Shown here: one piece after another, positions 34,735 to 44,736 of the stretch
Layout: each line of letters opens with the position of its first letter
Position numbering within the stretch: the stretch's first letter is position 1
Origin: an uncultured Acetatifactor sp.
GTDB taxonomy: Bacteria > Bacillota > Clostridia > Lachnospirales > Lachnospiraceae
Direction of reading: 5' to 3'
NCBI GenBank assembly: GCA_949840935.1
Contig: CATKXX010000012.1
Span: 1 to 64,000, forward strand
DNA length: 64,000 nt
Program-made: the position numbers and the translations under genes
Notes under the pieces: model-generated
The model's database searches: none
The model's input: only the letters and a program-made list of their open reading frames with translations
What the model was told of the DNA's origin: nothing

Positions 34735-35715
34735 TCAATCCCCGTCCCGAACCACGATCTCCCTGTAAAACTCGGCGTAATCCGTCCTTCTTTCCTTCGT
34801 GAACTGGATGGCCGCCCTGGGATGCTGGCTCAGAAGCCCCGTCATCAGGTACTGCAGGTCATATCCCCACACTACGCCGTCCTCCTTCAGCTTATTCATA
34901 TGGGAATCGATAAACTGGATGGCCGGGTACACATTGTACTTGGGGTTGCGCAGGAAGCCGAGCAAAAGCTCCATGGCACAGTTCCCCGCGCCACGCCCCA
35001 TGGAGGAATAGGTGGCGTCCAGCCAGTCCACGCCGTCCCCTACCGCCTCAATGGTATTGGCAAAGGCGAGCTGCTGGTTATTGTGGGCGTGGATACCCAC
35101 CTTCTTGTTATATTTAACGGCAATCTCCACATACAGGTCTGCCAGGCGCGCCACCTGCTCGGGATACATTGCGCCGTAACTATCCACGATATACAGCACA
35201 TCCGCCGGGGTCTGGGCCAGGATCTCCAGCGCCGCCTTCAGATCCCCCTCCCGTGCATTGGATATCGCCATGATATTACAGCTGACCTCATAGCCTTTTC
35301 TTGCGGCGTCCTCTATCATATCCACCGCCGTGGGAATGGCATTCAGATAAGTGGCCACCCGGATCAGGTCTATGGGGCTGTCGGCCCGGTTAATGATATC
35401 CGTCTTGTAATCACATCTTCCCACGTCCGCCATGACCGCTATCTTTAAATCCGTGGCGTTTTCCCCCACAATGGCCCTGATATCGTCGTCATCACAGAAT
35501 TTCCATTTTCCAAATTTATTCACATCGAACATTTCCTTTGACGACTTATAGCCGAATTCCATATAATCCACACCCGCGCGCAGGTTTGCCAGATACAGTG
35601 CCTTGGCAAATTCATCCGTAAAATAAAAGTCATTGACCAGGCCGCCGTCCCGCAGTGTGGCATCCACCACCCTGATGTCCGGCCTGTAAGCAATTAAATT
35701 CGATATCTCTTTCAT
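34735..35715 (-). CDS. HMGL-like (DRE-TIM) aldolase family protein
   Basis: 326 residues from ATG 35715, with GGAGG six bases upstream. TIM-barrel motifs of the family are VVDATLRDGGLVNDF near the start (catalytic Arg-Asp), VSCNIMAISNAR, LYIVDSYGAMYPEQV and the metal-binding HAHNN. It is related to 4-hydroxy-2-oxovalerate aldolase but lacks the usual dehydrogenase partner, so substrate is unknown. It has its own promoter at 35807-35835 and no co-transcribed neighbour. Confidence 0.85.
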   Translation of the reverse strand: MKEISNLIAYRPDIRVVDATLRDGGLVNDFYFTDEFAKALYLANLRAGVDYMEFGYKSSKEMFDVNKFGKWKFCDDDDIRAIVGENATDLKIAVMADVGRCDYKTDIINRADSPIDLIRVATYLNAIPTAVDMIEDAARKGYEVSCNIMAISNAREGDLKAALEILAQTPADVLYIVDSYGAMYPEQVARLADLYVEIAVKYNKKVGIHAHNNQQLAFANTIEAVGDGVDWLDATYSSMGRGAGNCAMELLLGFLRNPKYNVYPAIQFIDSHMNKLKEDGVVWGYDLQYLMTGLLSQHPRAAIQFTKERRTDYAEFYREIVVRDGD

Positions 35716-35806
35716 CCTTCTCCTCCGTTCTGTAACAATAGCCTCTCGGAATCCTCCCGCAATATCAGCCGCAAAGAAATTCCGGGAAACTATCACACTG
35801 CCCTAG

Positions 35807-35835
35807 ATTTTAGCAGTTTAAAGTGTAAAAGTCAA
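35807..35835 (-). promoter_or_regulatory. Promoter of the aldolase-family gene
   Basis: Minus-strand TTGACT (35835-35830), a 17-base spacer and TAAAAT (35812-35807). It is divergent from the amidotransferase promoter, 20 bases away. Confidence 0.65.
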
Positions 35836-35853
35836 TATAGATTTTTATTTTCC

Positions 35854-35882
35854 TTGCCGCAGCTGCCTCCGTGTAGTATAAT
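35854..35882 (+). promoter_or_regulatory. Promoter of the glutamine amidotransferase gene
   Basis: TTGCCG (35854-35859), a 17-base spacer and TATAAT (35877-35882), 57 bases before the start codon. Confidence 0.65.
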
Positions 35883-35939
35883 CGTTGCCGCAGCATATAT
35901 TAAAAGGAAAGCTTTCTGACAGAAAGGAACATGCCTGTT

Positions 35940-36605
35940 ATGAAAATTGCGATTGCCGGCAGGGCTGCCGACACTGAAAACTATGTGAAATATGTGGAAA
36001 ACGCTTCTCTGGAAGCAGCTGCCACCTTAAATGCGGGGGAGATTGCGCACTGCGACGGACTGCTCCTCCCCGGCGGCGGAGATATCACTCCCGCCTTTTT
36101 CGGAGAGAGGAATAACGGTTCCCGGAATATAGATACCGAATTGGACATCCTGCAGCTCCAGGCGCTGGAGCTTGCCCTGCGCGAAGGCATCCCCGTGCTG
36201 GGAATCTGCAAGGGTATGCAGATCATCAACGTATACCTGGGAGGCACGCTGATCCAGGATCTTCCCCCTGCCTCCTGCGCCATCCACCGCTATGAAGACG
36301 GTGACAAATATCATCCCTCCGTCATCGAGCACGGTTCCTGGCTCTGGAAGCTCTACGGAGAGAGTGCCCTGGTCAACAGCGCCCACCACCAGTCGGTGAA
36401 CCGTCTGGGCGAGGGGCTGCGTGCCGTACAATGGTGCCCGGAGGACGGATGTGTGGAGGCACTAACCCATGAGTCCCTGCCCGTGATCGGCGTCCAGTGG
36501 CACCCGGAGCGCATTTCGGAGACAAGGTCTAAGCTCTCCGGCGGTCGGGTTCTGTCCTGCTTTGCAGCTTTAATTTCTGCTTCAGCTGGGCGGTTCCGTT
36601 CGTAA
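35940..36605 (+). CDS. Class I glutamine amidotransferase-like (peptidase C26) protein
   Basis: 221 residues. The catalytic Cys is in GICKGMQ (about 89), with His and Glu in QWHPE (about 186-190). The LLLPGGGDITP block and the HHQSVNRLGEGL segment are typical of gamma-glutamyl-gamma-aminobutyrate hydrolases (PuuD-like). ATG 35940 is preferred because the ATG at 35931 lies almost on the AAAGGA site. The natural substrate may be a gamma-glutamyl compound. The last 77 bases overlap the convergent gene on the other strand. Confidence 0.87.
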   Translation: MKIAIAGRAADTENYVKYVENASLEAAATLNAGEIAHCDGLLLPGGGDITPAFFGERNNGSRNIDTELDILQLQALELALREGIPVLGICKGMQIINVYLGGTLIQDLPPASCAIHRYEDGDKYHPSVIEHGSWLWKLYGESALVNSAHHQSVNRLGEGLRAVQWCPEDGCVEALTHESLPVIGVQWHPERISETRSKLSGGRVLSCFAALISASAGRFRS

Positions 36606-37695
36606 CGCTCTGCTTCATCCTTTCACCCGCAATGTCGAACAGCGACCGTATCACCTCTCTCAGAATACTGGCAGTCTGGTCATCCACCTCTCTGAGGGCG
36701 GCCACGATCCCATTCATGCTCTTACGCCATTCCGCCGTAAACTGGATCAGATCCTCCGCCTGAGAGGCGTTGATCACCTGGAACAGTGTATCCACAAAGG
36801 TTCTGAGCTGTTCCTCGTCCAGCGACAGAATCCATTCGTTGAGCGTATTGTCCATCTGCTTCCTGCTCTCATAAATATCCTTTACCTCCACCAGCCTGCC
36901 GTCCTTTACCAGCCAGGTATAGGGATTGTGCTGTAACAGCCCGAAAGTCCTGCTTTCCACCACCTTGAAATGCATGTCCGATTCAAAGAGCATTCCCACC
37001 AGTGAAGAATGGGGAAGGATCTTTTCCACCCTCCTGGCAATCATGGAATAATCGGATTCCCTCAACACCTCCGGCCGGAATCCGGGGCCGTCCATGCTAT
37101 AGACCTTAATGATCCTGTCCTGTATCTCCGGCCTGCAGTTCATGGCGCTGTACACCGCCAGGTTCCCTCCCTTGGAATGTCCTCCCACGTAAAATGGCCT
37201 GTGAAGCCGGGAGCCTACGGAATTCAGATACTGTACGCTGTATTCCTGGCCCGGCACCGGGGAAAGGAACGCCATATTAAAGTCTTCCTTCCAGCCCACT
37301 ATGGTCTCATCCGTCCCCCGAAACGCCACATACAGCGTCCCGTCCTCGAGAAGCAGGGTGACTGCTGAGAATTGTGTCTCCCACTCCTTCTCGATGATAT
37401 TGACATAACAGTTCATCTTCATATTCCGATAGCGCTTTCCCGCCAGCATTGCCGCAACCAGCTTACGGTTTACCTTCTCATAGCGCTCATCGGCGTACAG
37501 CTTTTCATAATCAGGATGCTTCTCCAGATCCTTGAGCCTGACAGAAGGCAGGTTCTCCTCCACTCCCGGCACTATGCCGTCAAACTTCAGATATGCAAAC
37601 TGGCACAGCACCAGGCTGTCCACCTCATTCATGGAAGCCTCCCGGAAGGAGATGTTCCCATACTCCTTCAAATAATCAATCATCGTTCCGATCAT
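36529..37695 (-). CDS. Mbeg1-like (DUF2974) alpha/beta-fold hydrolase
   Basis: 388 residues. The nucleophile elbow GGHSKGGNLAVYSA (about 168-181) follows the VAFRGTDETIVGWKEDFNMAF block, as in lipase-3/DUF2974 proteins. The C-terminal 100 residues are helical and charged. No signal peptide, so cytoplasmic. Role unknown; lipase or esterase activity is inferred. The C-terminal 25 codons overlap the amidotransferase gene on the opposite strand. Confidence 0.85.
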   Translation of the reverse strand: MIGTMIDYLKEYGNISFREASMNEVDSLVLCQFAYLKFDGIVPGVEENLPSVRLKDLEKHPDYEKLYADERYEKVNRKLVAAMLAGKRYRNMKMNCYVNIIEKEWETQFSAVTLLLEDGTLYVAFRGTDETIVGWKEDFNMAFLSPVPGQEYSVQYLNSVGSRLHRPFYVGGHSKGGNLAVYSAMNCRPEIQDRIIKVYSMDGPGFRPEVLRESDYSMIARRVEKILPHSSLVGMLFESDMHFKVVESRTFGLLQHNPYTWLVKDGRLVEVKDIYESRKQMDNTLNEWILSLDEEQLRTFVDTLFQVINASQAEDLIQFTAEWRKSMNGIVAALREVDDQTASILREVIRSLFDIAGERMKQSVTNGTAQLKQKLKLQSRTEPDRRRA

Positions 37696-37887
37696 ATCTC
37701 TCGCCTTTCTTAAATAAATACAGTCAAAAGAATCTAATTGTATTTTTGCTCAAAATATGGTATTTATATATAGAGAATCTAAAACAGGATTCTATTATCT
37801 AAATTCTATTATGTATATTACTACAAAATTATATTTACAGCAAATAAAAACACATGAAACTGTTCTGTTTCCATTCGGAGGATAACG

Positions 37888-39621
37888 ATGTCAAAACATG
37901 AAAGAACCGGCAAAAAGAAAATATTCGGCATACAGAAGAAGCTGCTGCTCACTGTGCTCCCACTGTTCATAATTGCCTTTGCAGTGACAGGCGTTCTGAT
38001 TTATTACAGCAGCAGGAAAACCATACTCGCCAACGCGCAGTACACTCTGGCCACAGAATCCGATTCCAACGCAAAGGCCGTCACCATCAGCGTCATGGTA
38101 GCCGCCGGCCTGGGTGATATCAGGGACGCCTACCGGCAGGCGGTGGACATCCCCATGGCTATGGATCACATCCGCAAGACCGTGGAGGAGATTACCATAA
38201 TGGACAACGGGTATGCCTTTCTGGCAGACACCCGGGATCATTCCATCATAGCCCACAATGACAGCTCCCTGAACGGGACGGTGCTCACGGATTCTCCCGA
38301 GGGCAGCCTTCTTCGGACGGTAGCGGAGCAGCTGGATGCTGACAATACGGAGCTGTTCCTTGCAAAGGACAGGGGTGAGACCTGGTATGTCATCGCCTCC
38401 CCCATAAAGAGGACTTCCTGGGTGGTTGTATCCTGTGTCTCTCAGGACGCCATTCTCGCCGACCTCACAAGGCTGACCTATATCATAATCGGCGTGTTCG
38501 CAGCAGTCCTGGTGCTTGTCACCGTTGTGGTCAGCATTGTGCTGAGAAATACACTGAAACCCGTAAGCGCCCTTACCGCCGCACTGACTACCATCACGGA
38601 CGGCGACTTTTCCGTCTCCATACCGGAAAGGGGCAATGATGAGATCACTGTTATGAGCCGCTCCCTGAACGGTTTTGTGGAGATCATGCGGGAGATCATC
38701 GCGGATATCCGCGATATCTCCAATCAGCTGGGCGAGCTGAGCGGCTCCAGCAAGAAGATTTCCGGCGCCCTCAGCGAGGCTGCGGAAAACCAGGCGGAAT
38801 CCATGGGCGACGTAAAGGTTACATTAGACCAGATTGCCAACGGAATCCAGGAGCTGGCGCTTCATGCCGCCACCCTCTCCGATGTGGTCAACGGAACCAA
38901 TGAGAGAGGAAAAAATGCCAAGGCAAACATGCAGCTCACGGTGGACGTCGCCTCCAGGGGCCGCAGCGATATGGAGACCGTGAACCAGGCCATGGAATCC
39001 ATCATGGAATCCATGAGGCAGCTGGCAGATATCGTAAACGAGGTGGGCAGCTCCACCACCCAAATCAACTCCATGGTAGAAGTCATCAGCGATATTTCCG
39101 ACCAGACCGAGCTCCTGTCCCTGAACGCAGCAATCGAAGCTGCCAGCGCGGGAGACGCTGGCAAAGGATTCGCCGTAGTTGCCGAGGAGATCAGGAAGCT
39201 GGCGGACATCAGCTCCTCCTCTGCCGCCAGGATTTCCGAAATCATCATGCAGGTCAATTCCAGAGTCTCCGACATGATAAAGCAGACCCGGCAGAGCGTA
39301 TCCCATATTGAGGCAAACTCCGGCAAGATCACCGCATCCTGTGATATTTTTGAAAATATCTATAAGAATGTAACCGAAGCGGACAGAATGCTGAGCGAAA
39401 TTGTAACAGAGATTGCCAATGTGGACGATGTGGCCACCAATATCGCCGCGCTCTCCCAGGAACAGTCCGCAAGCACGGAGGAAATTCTGGCTTCCACGGA
39501 GCTTCTTGCGGATTCCTCCCTGCAGTTCTCCTCAGACAGCCGGGAAATGGCGCAGGGCGCCGACCACGTCTCCGACGCAGCGTTCGCGCTGGCGGAGCAC
39601 ATGCGGAAATTTAAAATATGA
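37888..39621 (+). CDS. Methyl-accepting chemotaxis protein
   Basis: 577 residues. TM1 is at about 16-37, a short Cache-like sensor (about 40-190; [37 protein letters not shown]) and TM2 at about 196-220. A HAMP domain ([24 protein letters not shown]) and the signalling domain follow, with the conserved tip [29 protein letters not shown] precedes the start by seven bases. It stands alone, ending at a bidirectional terminator. The ligand is not predictable. Confidence 0.93.
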   Translation: MSKHERTGKKKIFGIQKKLLLTVLPLFIIAFAVTGVLIYYSSRKTILANAQYTLATESDSNAKAVTISVMVAAGLGDIRDAYRQAVDIPMAMDHIRKTVEEITIMDNGYAFLADTRDHSIIAHNDSSLNGTVLTDSPEGSLLRTVAEQLDADNTELFLAKDRGETWYVIASPIKRTSWVVVSCVSQDAILADLTRLTYIIIGVFAAVLVLVTVVVSIVLRNTLKPVSALTAALTTITDGDFSVSIPERGNDEITVMSRSLNGFVEIMREIIADIRDISNQLGELSGSSKKISGALSEAAENQAESMGDVKVTLDQIANGIQELALHAATLSDVVNGTNERGKNAKANMQLTVDVASRGRSDMETVNQAMESIMESMRQLADIVNEVGSSTTQINSMVEVISDISDQTELLSLNAAIEAASAGDAGKGFAVVAEEIRKLADISSSSAARISEIIMQVNSRVSDMIKQTRQSVSHIEANSGKITASCDIFENIYKNVTEADRMLSEIVTEIANVDDVATNIAALSQEQSASTEEILASTELLADSSLQFSSDSREMAQGADHVSDAAFALAEHMRKFKI

Positions 39622-39678
39622 TCCGCTGCAAAGCCGGTCATGTTACTTACCTTTCAGTAAAAAATACGTACCACCTTT

Positions 39679-39715
39679 AAAAGCGGAATGGGCATTGCCC
39701 ATTCCGCTTTTTATA
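39679..39715. terminator. Bidirectional terminator
   Basis: AAAAGCGGAATGGGCA and TGCCCATTCCGCTTTT form a perfect 16-bp stem with almost no loop, and A/T runs on both sides. It serves the chemoreceptor gene on the plus strand and the citrate synthase unit on the minus strand. Confidence 0.88.
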
Positions 39716-39756
39716 TAACGCCTTCTCTGCTGCTGTCAATGCACCGCGCCCTTATC

Positions 39757-40026
39757 TCATTCATAAATCCGTCCCGCATACAGGATCTTAGCCATGGTAG
39801 CATAATTGGCATCCTCCCAGTCTACGTCATTCTGTCCGCAGGCCGAGTAATCCTCAATCCAGGATCTCATCGCATCCACATATTCGGCAACCGTCCTATT
39901 CTCCCAGTCCTCAGGGTTGGTCAGGTAATCCGTCCTCAACGCCTCCAAAAAATCCAGGAATGCCTCCTTGTCATTGACCTTGCCGTCATATATTTTTTCA
40001 ATCTGTTTTATCAGGTCACCAGTCAT
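39757..40026 (-). CDS. Small acidic protein, DUF7660-like
   Basis: 89 residues, acidic and aromatic-rich (DKEAFLDFLEALRTDYLTNPEDWENRTVAEYVDAMRSWIEDYSA). The WENRTVAEYxxAMxxWIED pattern resembles small immunity-like or DUF7660 proteins that I know only by annotation. It starts four bases after the citrate synthase stop and should be co-transcribed. No link to citrate metabolism is evident. Confidence 0.75.
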   Translation of the reverse strand: MTGDLIKQIEKIYDGKVNDKEAFLDFLEALRTDYLTNPEDWENRTVAEYVDAMRSWIEDYSACGQNDVDWEDANYATMAKILYAGRIYE

Positions 40027-40030
40027 CCGA

Positions 40031-41377
40031 TCATCGCTCCTCCATGGGAATATATTCCTTCTCCTCCATTACGCTCTTATAAGCGGGACGGATGATCTTA
40101 TCCATATTAATCAGCTCCTCAATCCTGTGGGCGCTCCAGCCCACAATCCTGGCGATGGCAAAGATAGGAGTGTACATTTCCAGAGGAATCTCCAGCATAC
40201 TGTATACAAATCCGCTGTAAAAATCCACATTAGCGCTGACGCCCTTGTAGATGCGCGCCTTCTCCGAAATCACCTGGGGGGCAATCCTCTCGATCATAGA
40301 ATACAACGCGAAATCCTTCTCTCTGCCCTTTGCAGCGGCTAGCTGTTCCACAAAACCCTTGAATACCTGCGCCCTGGGATCGGAAAGGGAATACACCGCA
40401 TGCCCCATGCCGTAAATCAGGCCCTTGCGGTCAAATGCCTCCCTGTTCAGAATCTTCTTAAGATACGCCCTTACCGCATCCTCATCTGCCCAGTCGGAGA
40501 CATTGGCTTCCAGATCCCGCATCATTTCAACCACCTTGATATTAGCTCCGCCGTGCTTGGGGCCCTTCAGGGAGGATAACGCTGCCGCAATGACAGAATA
40601 TGTATCGGAGCCGGATGAAGTAACCACACGGGTGGTAAAGGTGGAGTTATTACCTCCGCCATGCTCCATATGCAGCACCAGCGCAATATCCAGCACTCTT
40701 GCCTCCAGCTCCGTATATTTCTTGTCCGGCCGGAGCATCATCAGCAGATTCTCCGCCGTGGAAAGCTTCCTGGAGGGACGATGGATATACATGCTCTCGT
40801 CGTTCTCATAATGATTGTATGCGTGATAGCCGTACACCGCCAGCATGGGGAATACGCCGATCAGCGCCAGACACTGCCTGAGCACATTCTCAATTCCGGT
40901 ATCGCCGAGATTCTTATCGTAGGACGCCAGCGTCAGCACACTTCTGGTCAGCGAATTCATAATATCCCTGCTGGGCGCCTTCATGATGACGTCCCTGGTG
41001 AAATTTGTAGGCAGGGTTCTGGCAGCCGCCAGGATATCGCCAAACTGCTTCAGCTCCTCCTCGCTGGGCAGCTCTCCAAACAGGAGCAGGTATGCAATCT
41101 CCTCAAAACCAAACCGCTTCCTCCGGAATCCGTTGACCAGCTCAATACAGTCATAGCCGCGATACCACAGCTTACCCTCGCAGGGAGTCTTCACCCCGTC
41201 CACCATCTGAAAAGAATCAATCCTGGATATATGGGTCAGGCCCGTGACTACACCGTTTCCGTTCTTGTCACGCAGTCCCCTCTGCACTTCATAGCGGTCA
41301 AACAACTCAGGTTCCAGCCGGTCCGCCTCCCGGCACAACCGGGCATGTTCTATCAGATATCCCTCGTTTTTCTTCAT
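40031..41377 (-). CDS. gltA: Citrate synthase
   Basis: Condenses oxaloacetate and acetyl-CoA to citrate, probably for glutamate synthesis in a partial TCA cycle. It has 448 residues. The active-site histidine regions are visible (LHMEHGGGNNSTFT, GPKHGGANIKV), as are YRGYDCIELV and GMGHAVYSLSDPRA. ATG 41377 follows GGAGG; an earlier ATG is less likely. It carries an unusually long N-terminal part (about 60 residues before YRGYD), common in Clostridia. The promoter is at 41600-41628. Confidence 0.95.
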   Translation of the reverse strand: MKKNEGYLIEHARLCREADRLEPELFDRYEVQRGLRDKNGNGVVTGLTHISRIDSFQMVDGVKTPCEGKLWYRGYDCIELVNGFRRKRFGFEEIAYLLLFGELPSEEELKQFGDILAAARTLPTNFTRDVIMKAPSRDIMNSLTRSVLTLASYDKNLGDTGIENVLRQCLALIGVFPMLAVYGYHAYNHYENDESMYIHRPSRKLSTAENLLMMLRPDKKYTELEARVLDIALVLHMEHGGGNNSTFTTRVVTSSGSDTYSVIAAALSSLKGPKHGGANIKVVEMMRDLEANVSDWADEDAVRAYLKKILNREAFDRKGLIYGMGHAVYSLSDPRAQVFKGFVEQLAAAKGREKDFALYSMIERIAPQVISEKARIYKGVSANVDFYSGFVYSMLEIPLEMYTPIFAIARIVGWSAHRIEELINMDKIIRPAYKSVMEEKEYIPMEER

Positions 41378-41599
41378 ATACTTCCTCCTTTTCCCGATAT
41401 CGTTACCTTTCATCCCGCCCACGGCTGCTCATGCAGGAGATTCAGATAATCCCCCTCTGTCTCAGACAGCAGCTCCGTGCACGGCTTCCTCGCCTCGCTT
41501 CCGCAGTCTGTCTTCCAAGGTACCTGCGCATTTCAGCGATTTCAGCGCATCCATAAAAGACAGCCTCTTATTATATATTCTAAATGATATATATTTACT

Positions 41600-41628
41600 A
41601 TGATATCGGTAATAGAAGAAATTGTCAA
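41600..41628 (-). promoter_or_regulatory. Citrate synthase promoter
   Basis: Minus-strand TTGACA (41628-41623), a 17-base spacer and TATCAT (41605-41600). The leader is long (about 220 bases) and carries no recognised riboswitch. Confidence 0.7.
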
Positions 41629-41664
41629 ATTACAAAAATATGAATTTTGTTATTTTTTTGTAAA

Positions 41665-43848
41665 TTATATGACAGAAAAGCAGAGGCTGACCTTGAACAG
41701 ATCGCCGTCCGTCACCACCTCCATACGCCCGTCCATCAATTCCGTCAGGCTTCCTGCAATGGAAAGACCCAGCCCGTTACCCTCCATATGCCTTGATCTG
41801 TCGCCCCGGACAAAGCGCTCCTGAAGCTCCTCCGGCGTAATACTCAGCGCGTACTTGGACATATTGCGAAATATGATCTTCACATTTTTCTCCTCCGCCT
41901 CCACACTCAGGTATACCCTGGAATCCTCCCTGGCGTACTTGCAGATATTGTTCAGCAGATTGTCAAATACCCTCCACAAATGCCTGCCGTCAGCCATGAT
42001 ACTGACCTCCTGCTCCGGCTGCGCAATGATCAGCTCCAGCTGCTTCTCTTCCATCCTCTGCTGGTATTCCCCCACGGCCTGGGACAGGATCACTCCCACC
42101 TCACAGGGCTGCAGGTTCACCTCAAGGTTCCCCGTGGTGGCCTTGGATGCCTCCAGCAGATCCTCCAGCAGCTTCTTCAGCCGCCCCGACTGGCGTACCA
42201 ACACCTCGGAGTACTCCCTGATCTTCTCATTTTCCGTATGCTCCCCGGCAATCAGATTGGCATAGTTGATGATGGATGTAAGAGGCGTCTTGATATCGTG
42301 GGATACATTAGTGATCAGCTCTGTCTTCATACGCTCGCTTTTCAACCGCTCGGCTACCGCTATGGAAATCCCCTGGCCGATATTATTCAAATTTTCGCCA
42401 CACTCCTTAAACTCACCGAACATATATTTGGTATCCACCTTTTCCTCCTGCCTGCCCTCCGCCAGCGCCCGGCTCCCGTCCAACAGCTTCTTACAGATCA
42501 AAGAAACGTAGACAAGGGCCGCAAACAGGACAAACTTTTCCAGCAGCCAAGGCGGCAGGGCGGCAGACCGCCGCACAAACACACATATGCCTAAAAATTC
42601 CAGGATGCTGACGCCAAGATACAGGATCAGTATATTCAAAATCGTTGGGATCCCACAAACCATGCGGCAAAGACATCTCCAGAAAAACTTTACCATCCTT
42701 TTGATCATCCGCAGGAAACGGTAAATCAGAGTATTTTTCCACCAGCCTCCCAGCTTCATCCGGACTGCCAGTTCCCGCAGGTAAAAGGTGCAAAGAAGCG
42801 CTGCCACGGTGCAAAGGACGGCAGCCATCAGCACATTGATGAGATCATTCATCACATGAATACCTGCCTCAAACAGCAAAAGTAACGGAAAGAAAGCCAC
42901 TATCCCAAAGATCACCGTATACAGATCCAGTGGAATACAGAAAAACACACTGGGCTGTATCCCCTCCGCGTCATTGCGGTGCCCTGCGCTGCACATCAGG
43001 AACAGGAAACTGTTCAGCCCCAGGAAAATGCAAATTCCCAATATCAACAACACGTGATATCTTAAGTCGTATAAGAAGGTAATCCCTCTGTATATCTCGG
43101 CATAACGATCCGCCTCGGGAAAGTCCATATTGATATATACCCGGAACACATAATCCTGCATGGGATACAGTCTCTGATATCTGATCACAATGACTCCTCC
43201 CAGGCTTTCCTTCGGAAACTGCAGATAAGTATCCTCCGACAGCGCCCTGCCCCAGTTGATCTCGTCACAGGAGGCCCAGATCACGGCAGGATTATCAGCG
43301 ATATCCAAGCTGTCCCCCTCCAGGCTGCCCTTCAGCAGCGCAATCTCCACATTCTTCCCCTCGCATACCTCCTTCGCAGCCTCCAGGTTGCCCTCTGCCA
43401 GGGCATCCCTCACCCTGTAGACATCTGACAGCATTGTCCCATAGCTCTCCGACAGGAAAATATCATCCTTACTGTTGGTATAGTAACCCGCCCCTACAAG
43501 ATAAAGGGCGAACAGCCCTCCCACAGCCGCCAGGAACACGCATATGGCCAGCAGGAAAAAGGCTGTCACCTTCGCCACAAAGGAGCCTGTGAGCTTCTTT
43601 TTGCGCCTCCTGCCCGGACGCGCTGCAGCAGTGCCGCCCACGGTTCTTCCGCCTTCCGCAGGCTCTACGTCAGCCTCCATACTTCCGCTCCTTGCAGGCT
43701 CTGCGTCAGCCTCCATGCTTCCGCCCCTTGCAGGCTCTGCGTCAGCCTCCATGCTTCCGCCCCATGCAGGCTCCATGTCAGCCTCCATGCTCCCATTTTC
43801 TGCACAGCCTGCGCTGTTTTCCATATCTGTTTGCTTCCCTCGCTCCAT
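41665..43848 (-). CDS. Membrane sensor histidine kinase
   Basis: 727 residues. The cytoplasmic N-terminus (about 1-75) holds four 12-residue acidic repeats (GGSMEADAEPAR type). TM1 (about 86-115) is followed by an extracellular sensor of about 140 residues, then several more membrane segments (about 265-450). The HisKA motif NVSHDIKTPLTSI (His about 515), N box (FDNLLNNICKYA) and G box (GNGLGLSIAG) are intact. It lies five bases after its response regulator. Unlike compact VanS-type kinases, it has multiple membrane spans in the middle. Signal unknown. Confidence 0.9.
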   Translation of the reverse strand: MERGKQTDMENSAGCAENGSMEADMEPAWGGSMEADAEPARGGSMEADAEPARSGSMEADVEPAEGGRTVGGTAAARPGRRRKKKLTGSFVAKVTAFFLLAICVFLAAVGGLFALYLVGAGYYTNSKDDIFLSESYGTMLSDVYRVRDALAEGNLEAAKEVCEGKNVEIALLKGSLEGDSLDIADNPAVIWASCDEINWGRALSEDTYLQFPKESLGGVIVIRYQRLYPMQDYVFRVYINMDFPEADRYAEIYRGITFLYDLRYHVLLILGICIFLGLNSFLFLMCSAGHRNDAEGIQPSVFFCIPLDLYTVIFGIVAFFPLLLLFEAGIHVMNDLINVLMAAVLCTVAALLCTFYLRELAVRMKLGGWWKNTLIYRFLRMIKRMVKFFWRCLCRMVCGIPTILNILILYLGVSILEFLGICVFVRRSAALPPWLLEKFVLFAALVYVSLICKKLLDGSRALAEGRQEEKVDTKYMFGEFKECGENLNNIGQGISIAVAERLKSERMKTELITNVSHDIKTPLTSIINYANLIAGEHTENEKIREYSEVLVRQSGRLKKLLEDLLEASKATTGNLEVNLQPCEVGVILSQAVGEYQQRMEEKQLELIIAQPEQEVSIMADGRHLWRVFDNLLNNICKYAREDSRVYLSVEAEEKNVKIIFRNMSKYALSITPEELQERFVRGDRSRHMEGNGLGLSIAGSLTELMDGRMEVVTDGDLFKVSLCFSVI
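43658..43801. repeat. 36-bp coding tandem repeat in the histidine kinase gene
   Basis: Four units begin at 43658, 43694, 43730 and 43766, each encoding a GGSMEADAEPAR-like peptide in the cytoplasmic N-terminus. Units differ at only a few bases. Confidence 0.88.
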
Positions 43849-43853
43849 AAATC

Positions 43854-44546
43854 CTACCTGCCCTTCTCCATCTTATAGCCCTGCCCCCAGACCACCTTCA
43901 AATATCTCGGCTCTGCAGGGTTGATCTCCAGTTTCTCTCTGAGATGTCTGATATGTACCGCCACCGTATTTTCACTGCCATAGGGCAGATCGTTCCAGAT
44001 TTTCTGGTAGATTGTTCTGGGGGAAAATACCTGTCCCGGATGCTGCATCAACAGCTTAAGGATATCGTACTCCGTAGGAGTAAGGGATACTTCCTCACCG
44101 TCTAATAACACCCGCTTTTCTTTGTCATCCAACTCGATTCCTCCGCATTTCAGAACATCCGGCTGACGATTTCCAGCCCCAAGCTGCATGTAACGGCGGA
44201 GCTGGGATTTCACTCTGGCTGATACCTCTATGGGATTAAAAGGCTTCGTAATATAATCATCCGCCCCCACCGTAAGTCCCAGCACCTTATCCGCATCTTC
44301 CGATTTTGCCGTCAACAGAATCACCGGCACATTGCTTTTCTCCCGTATCTTTACCATGGCCTCGATTCCATCCATCTCCGGCATCATAATGTCCATGAGC
44401 ACCAGGTGAAGCTCATGCTCCGAGGCTGCCTGCAGCGCTTCCCTGCCATTATAGGCTTCAAACAATGTATAGTCAGCGTCACTCAGATAAATCTTTAAAG
44501 CGTTTACAATATCCTTCTCATCATCACAAATCAGTATGTTGTACAT
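43854..44546 (-). CDS. OmpR-family response regulator
   Basis: 230 residues. The receiver has acidic D8-D9 (CDDEKD), phosphoacceptor Asp52 (LVLMDIMMPEMDG), Thr in LLTAKSE and Lys in YITKPFNP. The C-terminal winged helix is EVSLTPTEYDILKLLMQHPGQVFSPRTIYQKIW...VAVHIRHLREKLE. ATG 44546 is used with AAGGG six bases upstream; the longer frame to 44600 has no site. It is co-transcribed with the kinase at 41665. Targets may include the neighbouring glucosidase, which is inference. Confidence 0.94.
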   Translation of the reverse strand: MYNILICDDEKDIVNALKIYLSDADYTLFEAYNGREALQAASEHELHLVLMDIMMPEMDGIEAMVKIREKSNVPVILLTAKSEDADKVLGLTVGADDYITKPFNPIEVSARVKSQLRRYMQLGAGNRQPDVLKCGGIELDDKEKRVLLDGEEVSLTPTEYDILKLLMQHPGQVFSPRTIYQKIWNDLPYGSENTVAVHIRHLREKLEINPAEPRYLKVVWGQGYKMEKGR

Positions 44547-44677
44547 ATTTTGCCCTTTCCTCCCTCGATGGATAAATTGTACCAAATTATATTTTAACAA
44601 AAAACAGGCGAATTGTTTAAGATTTGATTAAGGAACACTCAGGCGACGATTTCAGCGCCTGGATTTGCAGTCATCTG

Positions 44678-44712
44678 AAAAGCCTGTCGCTTTCCGCGGC
44701 AGGCTTTTAATA
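44678..44712 (-). terminator. Terminator hairpin after the GH13 gene
   Basis: AAAAGCCTGTCGC and CCGCGGCAGGCTTTT pair with one mismatch around a short loop, with T4 on either strand. It lies about 95 bases after the glucosidase stop at 44807. Confidence 0.65.
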
Positions 44713-44736
44713 TCTATTGCTATTTTATTTTCACCG

